Of a DNA stretch of 64,000 nucleotides, positions 45,756 through 53,562 are shown piece by piece (position 1 is the stretch's first letter; each line of letters starts with the position of its first letter). The notes below the pieces were generated by a model. The model searched no databases and had not been told where the DNA came from. It saw nothing but the letters and a program-made list of their open reading frames with translations. The stretch covers positions 186,001 to 250,000 of the forward strand of contig JAUJEB010000002.1 of assembly GCA_030442055.1 (NCBI GenBank), read 5' to 3'. A program made the position numbers and the translations under genes. This DNA comes from Agaribacillus aureus (lineage in GTDB: Bacteria; Bacteroidota; Bacteroidia; Cytophagales; Cyclobacteriaceae).

Positions 45756-46574
45756 ATGAATTGGAAAGCCCTTCACACAATAGGATTATTAGTAATGTTA
45801 AGTGCAATTTTCCTATTCAGCTCAATTGAACCTCAAAGCATTGCTTGGTTCCTGAACTTGGCAGTCCTTCTACTATTTACGTTAACTATCGGTCACGGAA
45901 TTACTGGCTCCTGGAAGGGAATATTTGTGGATGAGAGGAATAAAGTAAGCCTTTCTAGGTTTCAATTACTCCTTTGGACCGTAATTTTGCTGTCGGCCTT
46001 CATTACCATCGGATTGATACGCATATACAAAGGAATTTCTAGTCCATTAACAATTACGCTTGACGAAGAACTCTGGATATTGATGGGAATTAGCACCACC
46101 TCATTGGTCGGATCACCATTGATAAGAAGCACTAAAACAAACAAAAGTTCAGAAGCTTCCCAGCGCAAGAAGACAGTAGATCTCCTTGGTGGTACAACAG
46201 ATAGTACCGGAGTAGTGTCCACAACAAGTTTGGTTAATACGAATGGGCAGATCATCGTGAATAGAAGCATCGACAATGCTGGAATTTCAGACCTTTTTAA
46301 AGGTGAGGAAACCGGAAATGCTGCTGCTGTTGATTTGGCCAAAATTCAAATGTTCTTTTTTACCATTATTATTATGATGGCATATATAGTTCTTCTTTGC
46401 ACCGACATAGTAGGTTATGAAATACTTGATAAAGCGACTAAAGTTGAGACATTAAAAATACTGAATAAGGCAGGATTCAATTTTCCTGCACTTGACGATA
46501 GCATGCTTGCTTTGCTTGCGATCAGTCACACGGGATATCTTGTCAACAAGGCAGTGCCACACAGCAAAGAATAG
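45756..46574 (+). CDS. membrane protein with two helix pairs
   Basis: From the ATG at 45756 the protein has about 272 aa; the longer frame starts at TTG. Four or five membrane helices are visible (IGLLVMLSAIFLF, WFLNLAVLLLFTLTIGHGI, LLLWTVILLSAFITIGLIRI, MFFFTIIIMMAYIVLLCTDI), with a Thr/Ser-rich cytoplasmic loop between the pairs. The pattern RFQLLLWTV early and KIQMFFFTI late suggests internal duplication. It follows the nuclease gene by 54 nt. It may anchor the nuclease or serve as a pore; family unknown. Confidence 0.6.
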   Translation: MNWKALHTIGLLVMLSAIFLFSSIEPQSIAWFLNLAVLLLFTLTIGHGITGSWKGIFVDERNKVSLSRFQLLLWTVILLSAFITIGLIRIYKGISSPLTITLDEELWILMGISTTSLVGSPLIRSTKTNKSSEASQRKKTVDLLGGTTDSTGVVSTTSLVNTNGQIIVNRSIDNAGISDLFKGEETGNAAAVDLAKIQMFFFTIIIMMAYIVLLCTDIVGYEILDKATKVETLKILNKAGFNFPALDDSMLALLAISHTGYLVNKAVPHSKE

Positions 46575-46639
46575 TTATCAAGCATCGAATCTAGCAAAAG
46601 TTGGATTTGTAATAGATTGATTATGAAAAAAGCCTAAAA

Positions 46640-46981
46640 TCAATCTGAATCTTCTACTTCAAGACTAATCTTAAGAGGAATGACATTCTCAATTTCCTTT
46701 GCTGTTAAGGCATTTACCAACTTGATAGTGTACTGTTTCTTGCCAGCCTTTACCCCCTTACCTTTAATTTCTACCGGAGACAAGATCCCTTCACCTGAAT
46801 CTTTTCCAGTATACTCCTCTACACAGTCACTTTTTTCACTGTCAACAGTAAGGCGAATGAATTCCGTATCACCTGTCAAAGGAATTTTTGGCAGATTTAT
46901 AACAAAAGATTCGCCCACCTTTATTCGATAATGTTCACTTTGATTGTTGTGTAGGAGTTCATTTATTGCCATCGTATCCAT
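46640..46981 (-). CDS. chagasin-like (I42) cysteine-protease inhibitor candidate
   Basis: The 113-aa protein without signal peptide has IKVGESFVINLPKIPLTGDT. This resembles the chagasin VGE...I-LP-NPTTG loop that blocks papain-type enzymes. The following GVKAGKKQYTIKLVNA and IPLKISLEVED fit the remaining strands. The start is 5 nt after the stop of the papain-like protease, on the same strand. The loop is not the full NPTTG and the following Trp is absent, so the assignment is tentative. If right, it restrains the protease in the producing cell. Confidence 0.45.
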   Translation of the reverse strand: MDTMAINELLHNNQSEHYRIKVGESFVINLPKIPLTGDTEFIRLTVDSEKSDCVEEYTGKDSGEGILSPVEIKGKGVKAGKKQYTIKLVNALTAKEIENVIPLKISLEVEDSD

Positions 46982-46986
46982 GACAC

Positions 46987-47958
46987 CTAAGTTAAGAAAT
47001 TTTGATTCATATCATCTCGAGTATCATAAATAATGTAGCCATATTTGGCATATTCTATGATATAATCGTAAGAAAGATAGTAGTAACCCGCATTACTCTT
47101 ATTTTGCCCCCAACTATTTTTGAAAATGAAATAAGGAACAGGCGCTATCTTGTTGTAGCCAACCAGCAACATAGCGTGACCACCTCTAGATTCTATAGGT
47201 TGACCATTCGAATCCAGTTTTATATCGAGCACCCCATTTCTATCTGGGTAACCCCAAGCAACATGTGTACCAAATACAATATCATATCCATTTTTTAGAA
47301 CACATTCCAAATAATAGGGATTAGAAATGCTGGGATCAAGTGGCCCCAAACGATGAATAATAGCGTAACTTCCAATTCCATAATTTGCATTGTTTTGGGC
47401 ATCTATACTAGGGGGTATATTGCAATGGTTTTGGACTGTATTTTTATTCTCATATGGAGCATATCTTTCTAGGCAAACCCCACTTTGGCTAAGATAAACG
47501 GCAGACTTAGTGGTTCGTAATCCATCATCGCATTGATCTCTTCCCTGATTTCTCATGTACATCCAATTGGCATATTGTTCGGACAGATCGAAATCTTTTT
47601 CATCTCCTATAAGTAAAGCTTCGAGACAAGCTAATGAAGCAAAGCATACACATGTTCCCCTGTCAAGTTGGTTTTTAATGCTTGTTTGGTTAGGGCGGTG
47701 ATCGACACTATCTGGAGTTGTTCCACAATCAGGAGTGTTGTTTATAATATCCCAAAAGGGATTATCCTCCACCGATCGCTGTGTTTCGAATAGATCTAGA
47801 TTGTCCTCTTCGCCTTCCAGGTCCAACGGAATAAGACTATCTTCAAACTGTATGCCTACTTTGCCCTCTTCGGTAGTAACATACATTGCTAATTCTTCTT
47901 CAGTGGCTATTAGTTTTGTTTTTAGGCGTTCTTTGAACCCCTCGTAATACCATGACAT
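46987..47958 (-). CDS. papain-like cysteine protease (C1A)
   Basis: The 323-aa protein has the papain catalytic residues in order: Gln and Cys in IKNQLDRGTCVCFASLACLE, His in GGHAMLLVGYNK and Asn in YFIFKNSWGQNKSNAGYYYL. A 95-residue acidic N-terminal part, with no signal peptide, may act as a pro-region or regulatory part. It is expected to be cytoplasmic. A palindromic site (48075-48090) lies 117 nt upstream of its start. With the inhibitor-like gene it forms a two-gene unit convergent with the nuclease/membrane genes. Confidence 0.85.
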   Translation of the reverse strand: MSWYYEGFKERLKTKLIATEEELAMYVTTEEGKVGIQFEDSLIPLDLEGEEDNLDLFETQRSVEDNPFWDIINNTPDCGTTPDSVDHRPNQTSIKNQLDRGTCVCFASLACLEALLIGDEKDFDLSEQYANWMYMRNQGRDQCDDGLRTTKSAVYLSQSGVCLERYAPYENKNTVQNHCNIPPSIDAQNNANYGIGSYAIIHRLGPLDPSISNPYYLECVLKNGYDIVFGTHVAWGYPDRNGVLDIKLDSNGQPIESRGGHAMLLVGYNKIAPVPYFIFKNSWGQNKSNAGYYYLSYDYIIEYAKYGYIIYDTRDDMNQNFLT

Positions 47959-48074
47959 AATATGTTGATTTATAAATTGTTAATAAAAAAATACAATTCT
48001 CTAGATAGATGTTAGTTCAAAGATAACTTCGTTAAATTCTTATTTAAGTTATATGAATGGGATGGTGGTATCAA

Positions 48075-48090
48075 TACCCAACCTTGGGTA
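48075..48090. promoter_or_regulatory. palindromic site 2, TACCCAA-N2-TTGGGTA
   Basis: TACCCAACCTTGGGTA is a perfect copy, 117 nt upstream of the papain-like gene (minus strand). Confidence 0.55.
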
Positions 48091-48256
48091 TTTTAAAGAA
48101 ACAAAATAAAGATATTCTGTATAAGTATAGGCCAATTGATCATTCAAAACTTTTACTCAATACTACAGGCGAGGTAAGCTTGCTAAAGTGTAGCAAATGG
48201 CTGTGGAAGCTTAGGGGCAGTCCGTTCAATAAATATGTTTAGTATCATTTCTAAAA

Positions 48257-48272
48257 TGCCCAAGGTTGGGTA
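48257..48272. promoter_or_regulatory. palindromic site 3, one base changed
   Basis: TGCCCAAGGTTGGGTA lies 43 nt before the start of the 87-aa gene, in the plus-strand direction. Confidence 0.5.
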
Positions 48273-48315
48273 TTTACTTAACGCAATAAGACCTCTACAT
48301 TGCTAAGAAAACATT

Positions 48316-48579
48316 ATGGCTAAAGTCTTAATTGAACTATTACTTTCTCTTGTCGCAACTACAAACCTATGTCAAAACATGGGCGGTCGCCCGACTTCCA
48401 TCAATTTTGATGATGATAATAATCAGCTAAACGGAGTAATCTTTTCTGGCAAAAAAAATCTATTCCCAGACATCACTGACTTCGAAGGTCAAGAGGCCCT
48501 AATTACGGGTATAATCTTTACCTATAAAGGAAATCTCCAATTAATACTTAATGACCAAAGTCAACAACGCATGAAATAA
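48316..48579 (+). CDS. small secreted OB-fold-like protein
   Basis: The 87-aa product has a signal-like N-terminus (MAKVLIELLLSLVATTNLCQ) and then a short beta-rich domain (FEGQEALITGIIFTYKGNLQ, LILNDQSQ) with the strand pattern of an OB fold. It could bind nucleic acid or a surface partner. It is followed by two more plus-strand genes at 22 and 0 nt, suggesting one operon. Confidence 0.45.
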   Translation: MAKVLIELLLSLVATTNLCQNMGGRPTSINFDDDNNQLNGVIFSGKKNLFPDITDFEGQEALITGIIFTYKGNLQLILNDQSQQRMK

Positions 48580-48600
48580 TTCATCGGTGATAAAACTGTT

Positions 48601-48990
48601 ATGAAATTAGAAATCAAACTTAAACGAAATGAATTGGAACTTCTGGTATCAATAGCAGAGAAATTCATTTCCAATCCGCAAACAGCTTCTTCCGAAGCCA
48701 AAGTTGCCAAAAGTGCCAAGACAACTATAGAAAAAGTATTGGATGAATCAATAGATCTTGAAGTTTTAGGAATATTATCTCGCTTTTCGGGAGTCGCTGT
48801 TGAAGACATAAAAAAGTCCCACACGTTAAAATTTGGACTTGGAATCGGCGATTCTCGAAAACTTGATTTGGCCGTTCCTTTTACGAGACTCGCTTCTAAA
48901 TACAAATCAGGTGCTAAGATAAATAGATCCGAATGCTCTGATCTTATTAAGGTTTCAGACTGTATAAGTCTTATCAAAAGCAAGATCTAG
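48601..48990 (+). CDS. small acyl-carrier-like or helical adaptor protein
   Basis: The 129-aa cytoplasmic protein has a C-terminal half with an acyl-carrier-like helix arrangement (LGILSRFSGVAVEDIKKSHT; KFGLGIGDSRKLDLAVPFTR; KVSDCISLIKSK). GDS stands where the phosphopantetheine Ser would be. The N-terminal part is a helical coil. It may be an adaptor or a true carrier; I would not claim modification. The next gene begins directly after its stop. Confidence 0.4.
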   Translation: MKLEIKLKRNELELLVSIAEKFISNPQTASSEAKVAKSAKTTIEKVLDESIDLEVLGILSRFSGVAVEDIKKSHTLKFGLGIGDSRKLDLAVPFTRLASKYKSGAKINRSECSDLIKVSDCISLIKSKI

Positions 48991-49959
48991 ATGAAAAATT
49001 TGATATACATATTCTTTTTCCTTTTGGTATTTAATACAGTAGCTCAAGATATTGATAATTCACAAGATGCTAACGTAACACAAGAGTCTGGTGAATCTGA
49101 AATAGGCGGAAAATCAAAAATGATTTTAGAAAGGATTACAATCATTGAAACATTTCAAGACAAACTAAAAAAATCAGAACCAGCGACTTTTAGTTATACC
49201 AATCCGGGAGATACTTCCAAAAGTACCTATTTATTAGATCTGGCTATCGGATTTAATATCGTAAAATCTCCGAAAAGCACATTAGCAATCAATGGTGAAT
49301 GGCATAGAAATACCCAAATCGATAAAGAACAGAAAAAGGATTTACACGGAATGACTTGGAATCTAGGAATTTCAAATACTGATTGCAGATGGTGGGCAAT
49401 CGACAAAAATACTAGTCTTAAATATTCAAATGATAGGATTAAAAATACAGAAGGTTGGGTTTTTACATCGTATTTCGCGCCAATATTTTCAAGTAAGTTT
49501 CCGGGTATATTAAGGCCCAATGATGTCCATCCTCCAGAAGCTAAACATCCAAAATTCGCCAAAATCTTTCAGTATTCATATGACGTTTTAGGTGGATTTG
49601 AACATCGTGAAACTGTAAGCAAAATTGACAGCTTGGATGGGGGTATCACTTCAGGATATTTTAGATTCAAAGCAACGATTTATCCAGCATCTGCATTAAT
49701 TGGGAATATACTAGAGATATATTATGATTATACATACCGTTCTGATTGGAGGAGTAATACTTTTGAAGACACTAGAAATAGAGAGATTAAAAAGTATGGT
49801 TTTAATCTCAAATTCAAAATAAAGATCAGTGATAGAAACGACAAGAAAATAAAAGACGCAGAACTAAAAGTTGGTTGGGAACACGTAAATGGTGAAGATC
49901 CAATTGTGGGATTAGAGGATCAAGAGTTCGATAAAATTTCACTTAAGTTCAAATTTTAA
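48991..49959 (+). CDS. secreted outer-membrane beta-barrel-like protein
   Basis: The 322-aa product has a signal peptide (MKNLIYIFFFLLVFNTVAQ) and alternating strands rich in Tyr, Trp and Phe. The last strand (DEFDKISLKFKF-like, seen as QEFDKISLKFKF) ends in Phe, a usual sign for outer-membrane barrels. I do not recognise the family. Its signal and the OB-like protein's signal suggest a surface function within the island. Confidence 0.55.
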   Translation: MKNLIYIFFFLLVFNTVAQDIDNSQDANVTQESGESEIGGKSKMILERITIIETFQDKLKKSEPATFSYTNPGDTSKSTYLLDLAIGFNIVKSPKSTLAINGEWHRNTQIDKEQKKDLHGMTWNLGISNTDCRWWAIDKNTSLKYSNDRIKNTEGWVFTSYFAPIFSSKFPGILRPNDVHPPEAKHPKFAKIFQYSYDVLGGFEHRETVSKIDSLDGGITSGYFRFKATIYPASALIGNILEIYYDYTYRSDWRSNTFEDTRNREIKKYGFNLKFKIKISDRNDKKIKDAELKVGWEHVNGEDPIVGLEDQEFDKISLKFKF

Positions 49960-50337
49960 ATAGAACGACAAATAGGAATACAAGCGTTTATTTAACATTA
50001 TTATCTAGCCATTTTCAATGAAATGTAGCAACCAGCCCTAAAGGCCTCCTAATAGCTAAAGCTCGCCATCGGTAATCTGCTATACAAAACTGGATGTTAT
50101 TTAATATTTTCTTGTTGTGTAAAATAAAACCTTCCAGAGAATAGTTTTAGTAAAGTGCCGGACTGTAGGAGACCAACACCAGAGAAAAGCTAAGGACTAG
50201 ACCAAACAGTAACTCCTGTATACAATTCATTAATAGGAAAAAATATTATCATATTATTTTTTATTGCACTACATTTTTAATTATATAGGGTATATAATAT
50301 ATTTATTTATATTTTTATAGTATATATTATTTGAAAT
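49960..50337. other. AT-rich intergenic region
   Basis: No gene is seen. The last 100 nt are extremely AT-rich, a possible promoter region for the small gene at 50338. Confidence 0.5.
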
Positions 50338-50568
50338 ATGACAAAATCAGTAAGGAGAACAAGATTTGAAAAGGTAGCAGGTAATAGAGTAAGTAATATT
50401 CTAAAAAATCTAGATAGTCTTGAGAAATGCTCAAATAAAAACAATTATGAATATTCTCAAGAAGATGTGAAGAAGATGGAGAAAGCCTTAAAAGACAAAC
50501 TAAATAATATTCTTAAGTCATTTAGTAATGAAATTAATAGAGGAAAAGATGTAGAGTTTAAATTTTGA
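50338..50568 (+). CDS. small basic helical protein upstream of GHKL ATPase
   Basis: The 76-aa protein (RTRFEKVAGNRVSNILKNLD, EYSQEDVKKMEKALKDKLNN) is mostly helical and charged. It lies 74 nt before the GHKL ATPase gene on the same strand. No HTH motif is plain. It may be an accessory partner of the ATPase. Confidence 0.5.
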   Translation: MTKSVRRTRFEKVAGNRVSNILKNLDSLEKCSNKNNYEYSQEDVKKMEKALKDKLNNILKSFSNEINRGKDVEFKF

Positions 50569-50642
50569 AATATAGTATAGAAATTGACTTGTATATTCTA
50601 ATAATTAAAGCTTCCTATTTTTAACTGAAACCGCCGTATTTT

Positions 50643-53099
50643 ATGAATCCTGAGAAACTTTTTAGGCAACTCTTCGAAGCAGGTACAGAACAAGATGTTG
50701 AAGAAATAATCTTCGCCAATCAAGATATATTTAACGATGATAGTTGGCATCCTCTTGGAAAGAATCAAAGTAATTACAGCATTGTCAAGAACCAGCAGGC
50801 TAATCCAATTGCTGCATTAATTGAAAAGTTGACTAATTCGATTGATGCTATACTGACCAAAAAATGCTTAGAAGCTGGAATTGATCCTAAATCCGCTGAA
50901 GCTCCCAGATCCATCAATGAGGCAGTTCAAAAATTCTTCGGTGACGATAGCACCACTTGGGATATGGATTCATTCAGAAAAAAACAAGCAAAAGAAATAC
51001 AGATCGTAGCAGACGGAACACCGCGAAATACTTCTGTAATTATTTATGATAATGGAGAAGGGCAACACCCATATAAGTTTGAGGACACGTTTCTTTCTTT
51101 AATTAGCGGAAACAAAAAGAACATTCATTTTGTGCAAGGAAAGTACAATATGGGTGGGAGTGGTGCACTGGTATTTTGTGGAAAGAAACGATATCAACTT
51201 ATTGCTTCAAAGAAATACGATGGAACTGGTGAATTTGGATTTACGCTGGTTCGAGAGCATCCATTATCTAAGGATGAGCAATATGACAATAAAGAAACAT
51301 GGTATGAGTATTTAATGATTGATGGTCAGATTCCACGATTTCAAATCGATGAGCTTGATCTGAAATTGTTTGATCGAAAATTCAAGACCGGCAGTATTAT
51401 TAAACTCTACTCTTATCAATTTCCTGCGGGATACGCTGGATTTGCTCAGGACCTTAACCAAAGTATAAACGAATACCTGTTCAGGCCTGCTTTGCCCGTT
51501 TACACGATTGATAATGCTGACAGGTACCCAAACAATAAAATCCTCGAACTTGATTTGTTTGGGCTACAAAGAAGATTGGAACAACCAAACAATAACTATG
51601 TAGAGAGCATTTCTTCATGGGACAGTTCAAATGAATTGTTTGGTAAGTGCAAGATCAAAGCTTATGTTTTTAAAGCTAAACTTCAGAAGAGGAATGCTAA
51701 GGAATCAAAAGACGTAATAAGAAAAAGATTCTTTAAAAATGATATGTCTGTTTTGTTTTCATTGAATGGACAGGTTCATGGTCATTTTACTTCTGAGTTT
51801 ATAACTCGATCATTAAAACTGAACCTCCTTAAGAGCCATCTTCTCATTCATGTGGATTGCACTGAGATGAATTATGATTTCAGAAAGGAGCTATTTATGG
51901 CTTCAAGAGATCGACTGAAAGACGGAGAGGAAACAAAAGCTCTAAGGAGATTTTTGGCTACTGAATTGTCAAAGAAGGATAGCCCATTATCTGAAATTGA
52001 AAAGCTCCGTAAAGACTCTATTACCGCCGATGCAGGGAATACAAAAGAATTGTTAAAGTCATTCACTAAAAATTTACCAATGGATAGTGAATTGATGAAG
52101 CTTCTAAATCAGACATTCAAGCTTGATCTTGCAACTGATAAGAAACCTAAAAACCATAACCAACCAAAAAAGAAAAAGGAATCTAAAGAAGAAAAGCATC
52201 CATTCAACCCTCAAAGGTTTCCTACACACTTTAATATGAAAGCTGCTTCTAATAATGGCGTTAAGGCAATCAATATTCCTAGAGGAACAGAAAAAACCAT
52301 ACAGTTCGATACCGACGTAGAAAATACCTATTTTGATAGGATCGAGGAACCTGGTGAAATGAAGATTGCCTTGATTAACTATAAACCCGATGATACTAAA
52401 GGTGGAACTGATAAGGGAGAACCAAAAGCGGTTGAAGAGCTTTTTAATATCAACAAGAGCAGTCCAAAAGATGGCAAGCTCCGGATAAGTCTTAACCCGA
52501 AAGCTGAAGTGAGGGTTGGCGATGAAATCGAAATGAAAGTCACATTAACTGCGCCAGGTGAAGATTTGGAAGAACTCTTTTGGACTAAGATTACTGAGCC
52601 TGAAGCCAAAAAGGAAACAGTTAATAAGAAAGAAGAAGGCGAGCCTTTAGGCCTACCGGAATTTGTACTTGTCTACAAAGAGGAAAAAGGGGATCAGAAT
52701 GTAATCACTTGGGACAGATTGGAAGCCCAAACGATTGAAATGAATTATGACACTGTAATGTACCCATTGGGCAAGGGAGACAGTGAATTAGAAAGAATTT
52801 ACATTAACATGGATAGCAATGTCTTTAAGTCATTCATGTCTAAAACCAAGCATCCAAACGAACAACAGATCAAAATGGCTGAGAATAAGTATATCTCTTC
52901 AGTCTACTTTCACACACTATTTCTCTATACCATTACAAAAAATAGGGGATATCAAATCTCGAAAGTGTTGGAGAATAAACCAAACCCAGATCCAGTAGAT
53001 GTGGCAGATTACCTAAAAGATGTTTTCGATCATTTCTACTCAACGTTCATATTGAATTTTGGTGGCATGGAAGAAATGATGATTGGAGTTGGAGATTAA
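50643..53099 (+). CDS. GHKL-type ATPase, MORC-like, possible defence protein
   Basis: The 818-aa protein has an N-terminal HATPase domain: N box in NPIAALIEKLTNSIDAIL, G1 box DNGEGQ, and GKYNMGGSGAL as G2. A transducer-like region follows (about 190-430), with RKRFFKNDMSVLFSLNGQVH. The C-terminal 350 residues hold a Lys-rich linker and a beta-rich region (KAINIPRGTEKTIQFDTDVE). GHKL ATPases of this kind are known from restriction and other DNA-linked conflict systems. It converges with the ssp operon but stands outside it. Confidence 0.7.
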   Translation: MNPEKLFRQLFEAGTEQDVEEIIFANQDIFNDDSWHPLGKNQSNYSIVKNQQANPIAALIEKLTNSIDAILTKKCLEAGIDPKSAEAPRSINEAVQKFFGDDSTTWDMDSFRKKQAKEIQIVADGTPRNTSVIIYDNGEGQHPYKFEDTFLSLISGNKKNIHFVQGKYNMGGSGALVFCGKKRYQLIASKKYDGTGEFGFTLVREHPLSKDEQYDNKETWYEYLMIDGQIPRFQIDELDLKLFDRKFKTGSIIKLYSYQFPAGYAGFAQDLNQSINEYLFRPALPVYTIDNADRYPNNKILELDLFGLQRRLEQPNNNYVESISSWDSSNELFGKCKIKAYVFKAKLQKRNAKESKDVIRKRFFKNDMSVLFSLNGQVHGHFTSEFITRSLKLNLLKSHLLIHVDCTEMNYDFRKELFMASRDRLKDGEETKALRRFLATELSKKDSPLSEIEKLRKDSITADAGNTKELLKSFTKNLPMDSELMKLLNQTFKLDLATDKKPKNHNQPKKKKESKEEKHPFNPQRFPTHFNMKAASNNGVKAINIPRGTEKTIQFDTDVENTYFDRIEEPGEMKIALINYKPDDTKGGTDKGEPKAVEELFNINKSSPKDGKLRISLNPKAEVRVGDEIEMKVTLTAPGEDLEELFWTKITEPEAKKETVNKKEEGEPLGLPEFVLVYKEEKGDQNVITWDRLEAQTIEMNYDTVMYPLGKGDSELERIYINMDSNVFKSFMSKTKHPNEQQIKMAENKYISSVYFHTLFLYTITKNRGYQISKVLENKPNPDPVDVADYLKDVFDHFYSTFILNFGGMEEMMIGVGD

Positions 53100-53108
53100 A
53101 AGATTATT

Positions 53109-53444
53109 TTGACTATTAATGAATGTTTAAGTGATTTTGACTCTCAGTGGAATGAAAAGATTAATGGCATGCATAACAAAGACTTAGAAGTTTGTTATGA
53201 CAAGCTTTTTAGTCTGCAAGTTGTTTTCAACGGTCTCCACAATCAAATTCCCGCTAAGCTGATAGCTAAACAAATCTGTTCCAGATAATTTGTCAGGCAA
53301 GAAAAAAGCTTAGCTGAAATTAATTCTGTTATTGAATTAATATAAAATGAACGGTGTTATATCAATTTGAAATATGGAGGAAGGCAGAGAAACGGAGGTT
53401 TTGAATTATTGACTTCTCTTAAATCACGAACAAAAAAATATTAG
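53109..53444 (+). pseudogene. eroded gene after the GHKL ATPase
   Basis: One frame from TTG 53109 reads CLSDFDSQWNEKINGMHNKD and continues to a stop at 53286. It resumes as LAEINSVIELI, a second stop at 53343, then ERCYINLKYGGRQRNGGFEL and ends at 53444. The protein-like pieces in one frame around two stops suggest a decayed gene rather than noise. The family is not recognised. Confidence 0.4.
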
Positions 53445-53562
53445 CAATTCAGCAAATAATTTACTTCGCAAGATGTAACCATTTCATATACTTGAGCCTT
53501 TAAATCAGATCTTAATGACCGTAAATTCTAAATGACCTTTGGGTAATTTGAATTAAATCCAA

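Larger units (their letters stand above)
47959..48315. other. regulatory region between protease and small-gene group
   Basis: It contains palindromic sites at 48075-48090 and 48257-48272. A 61-codon frame at 48057-48242 (ILYKYRPIDHSKLLLNTTGE) starts like DUF2971 proteins but ends abruptly. I treat it as a doubtful gene remnant at most. Confidence 0.4.

Noticed and set aside
48057-48242. Frame resembling the start of DUF2971 proteins
   Set aside because: It begins on the palindromic site, ends abruptly and keeps only a few family-like residues; mentioned in the intergenic entry.
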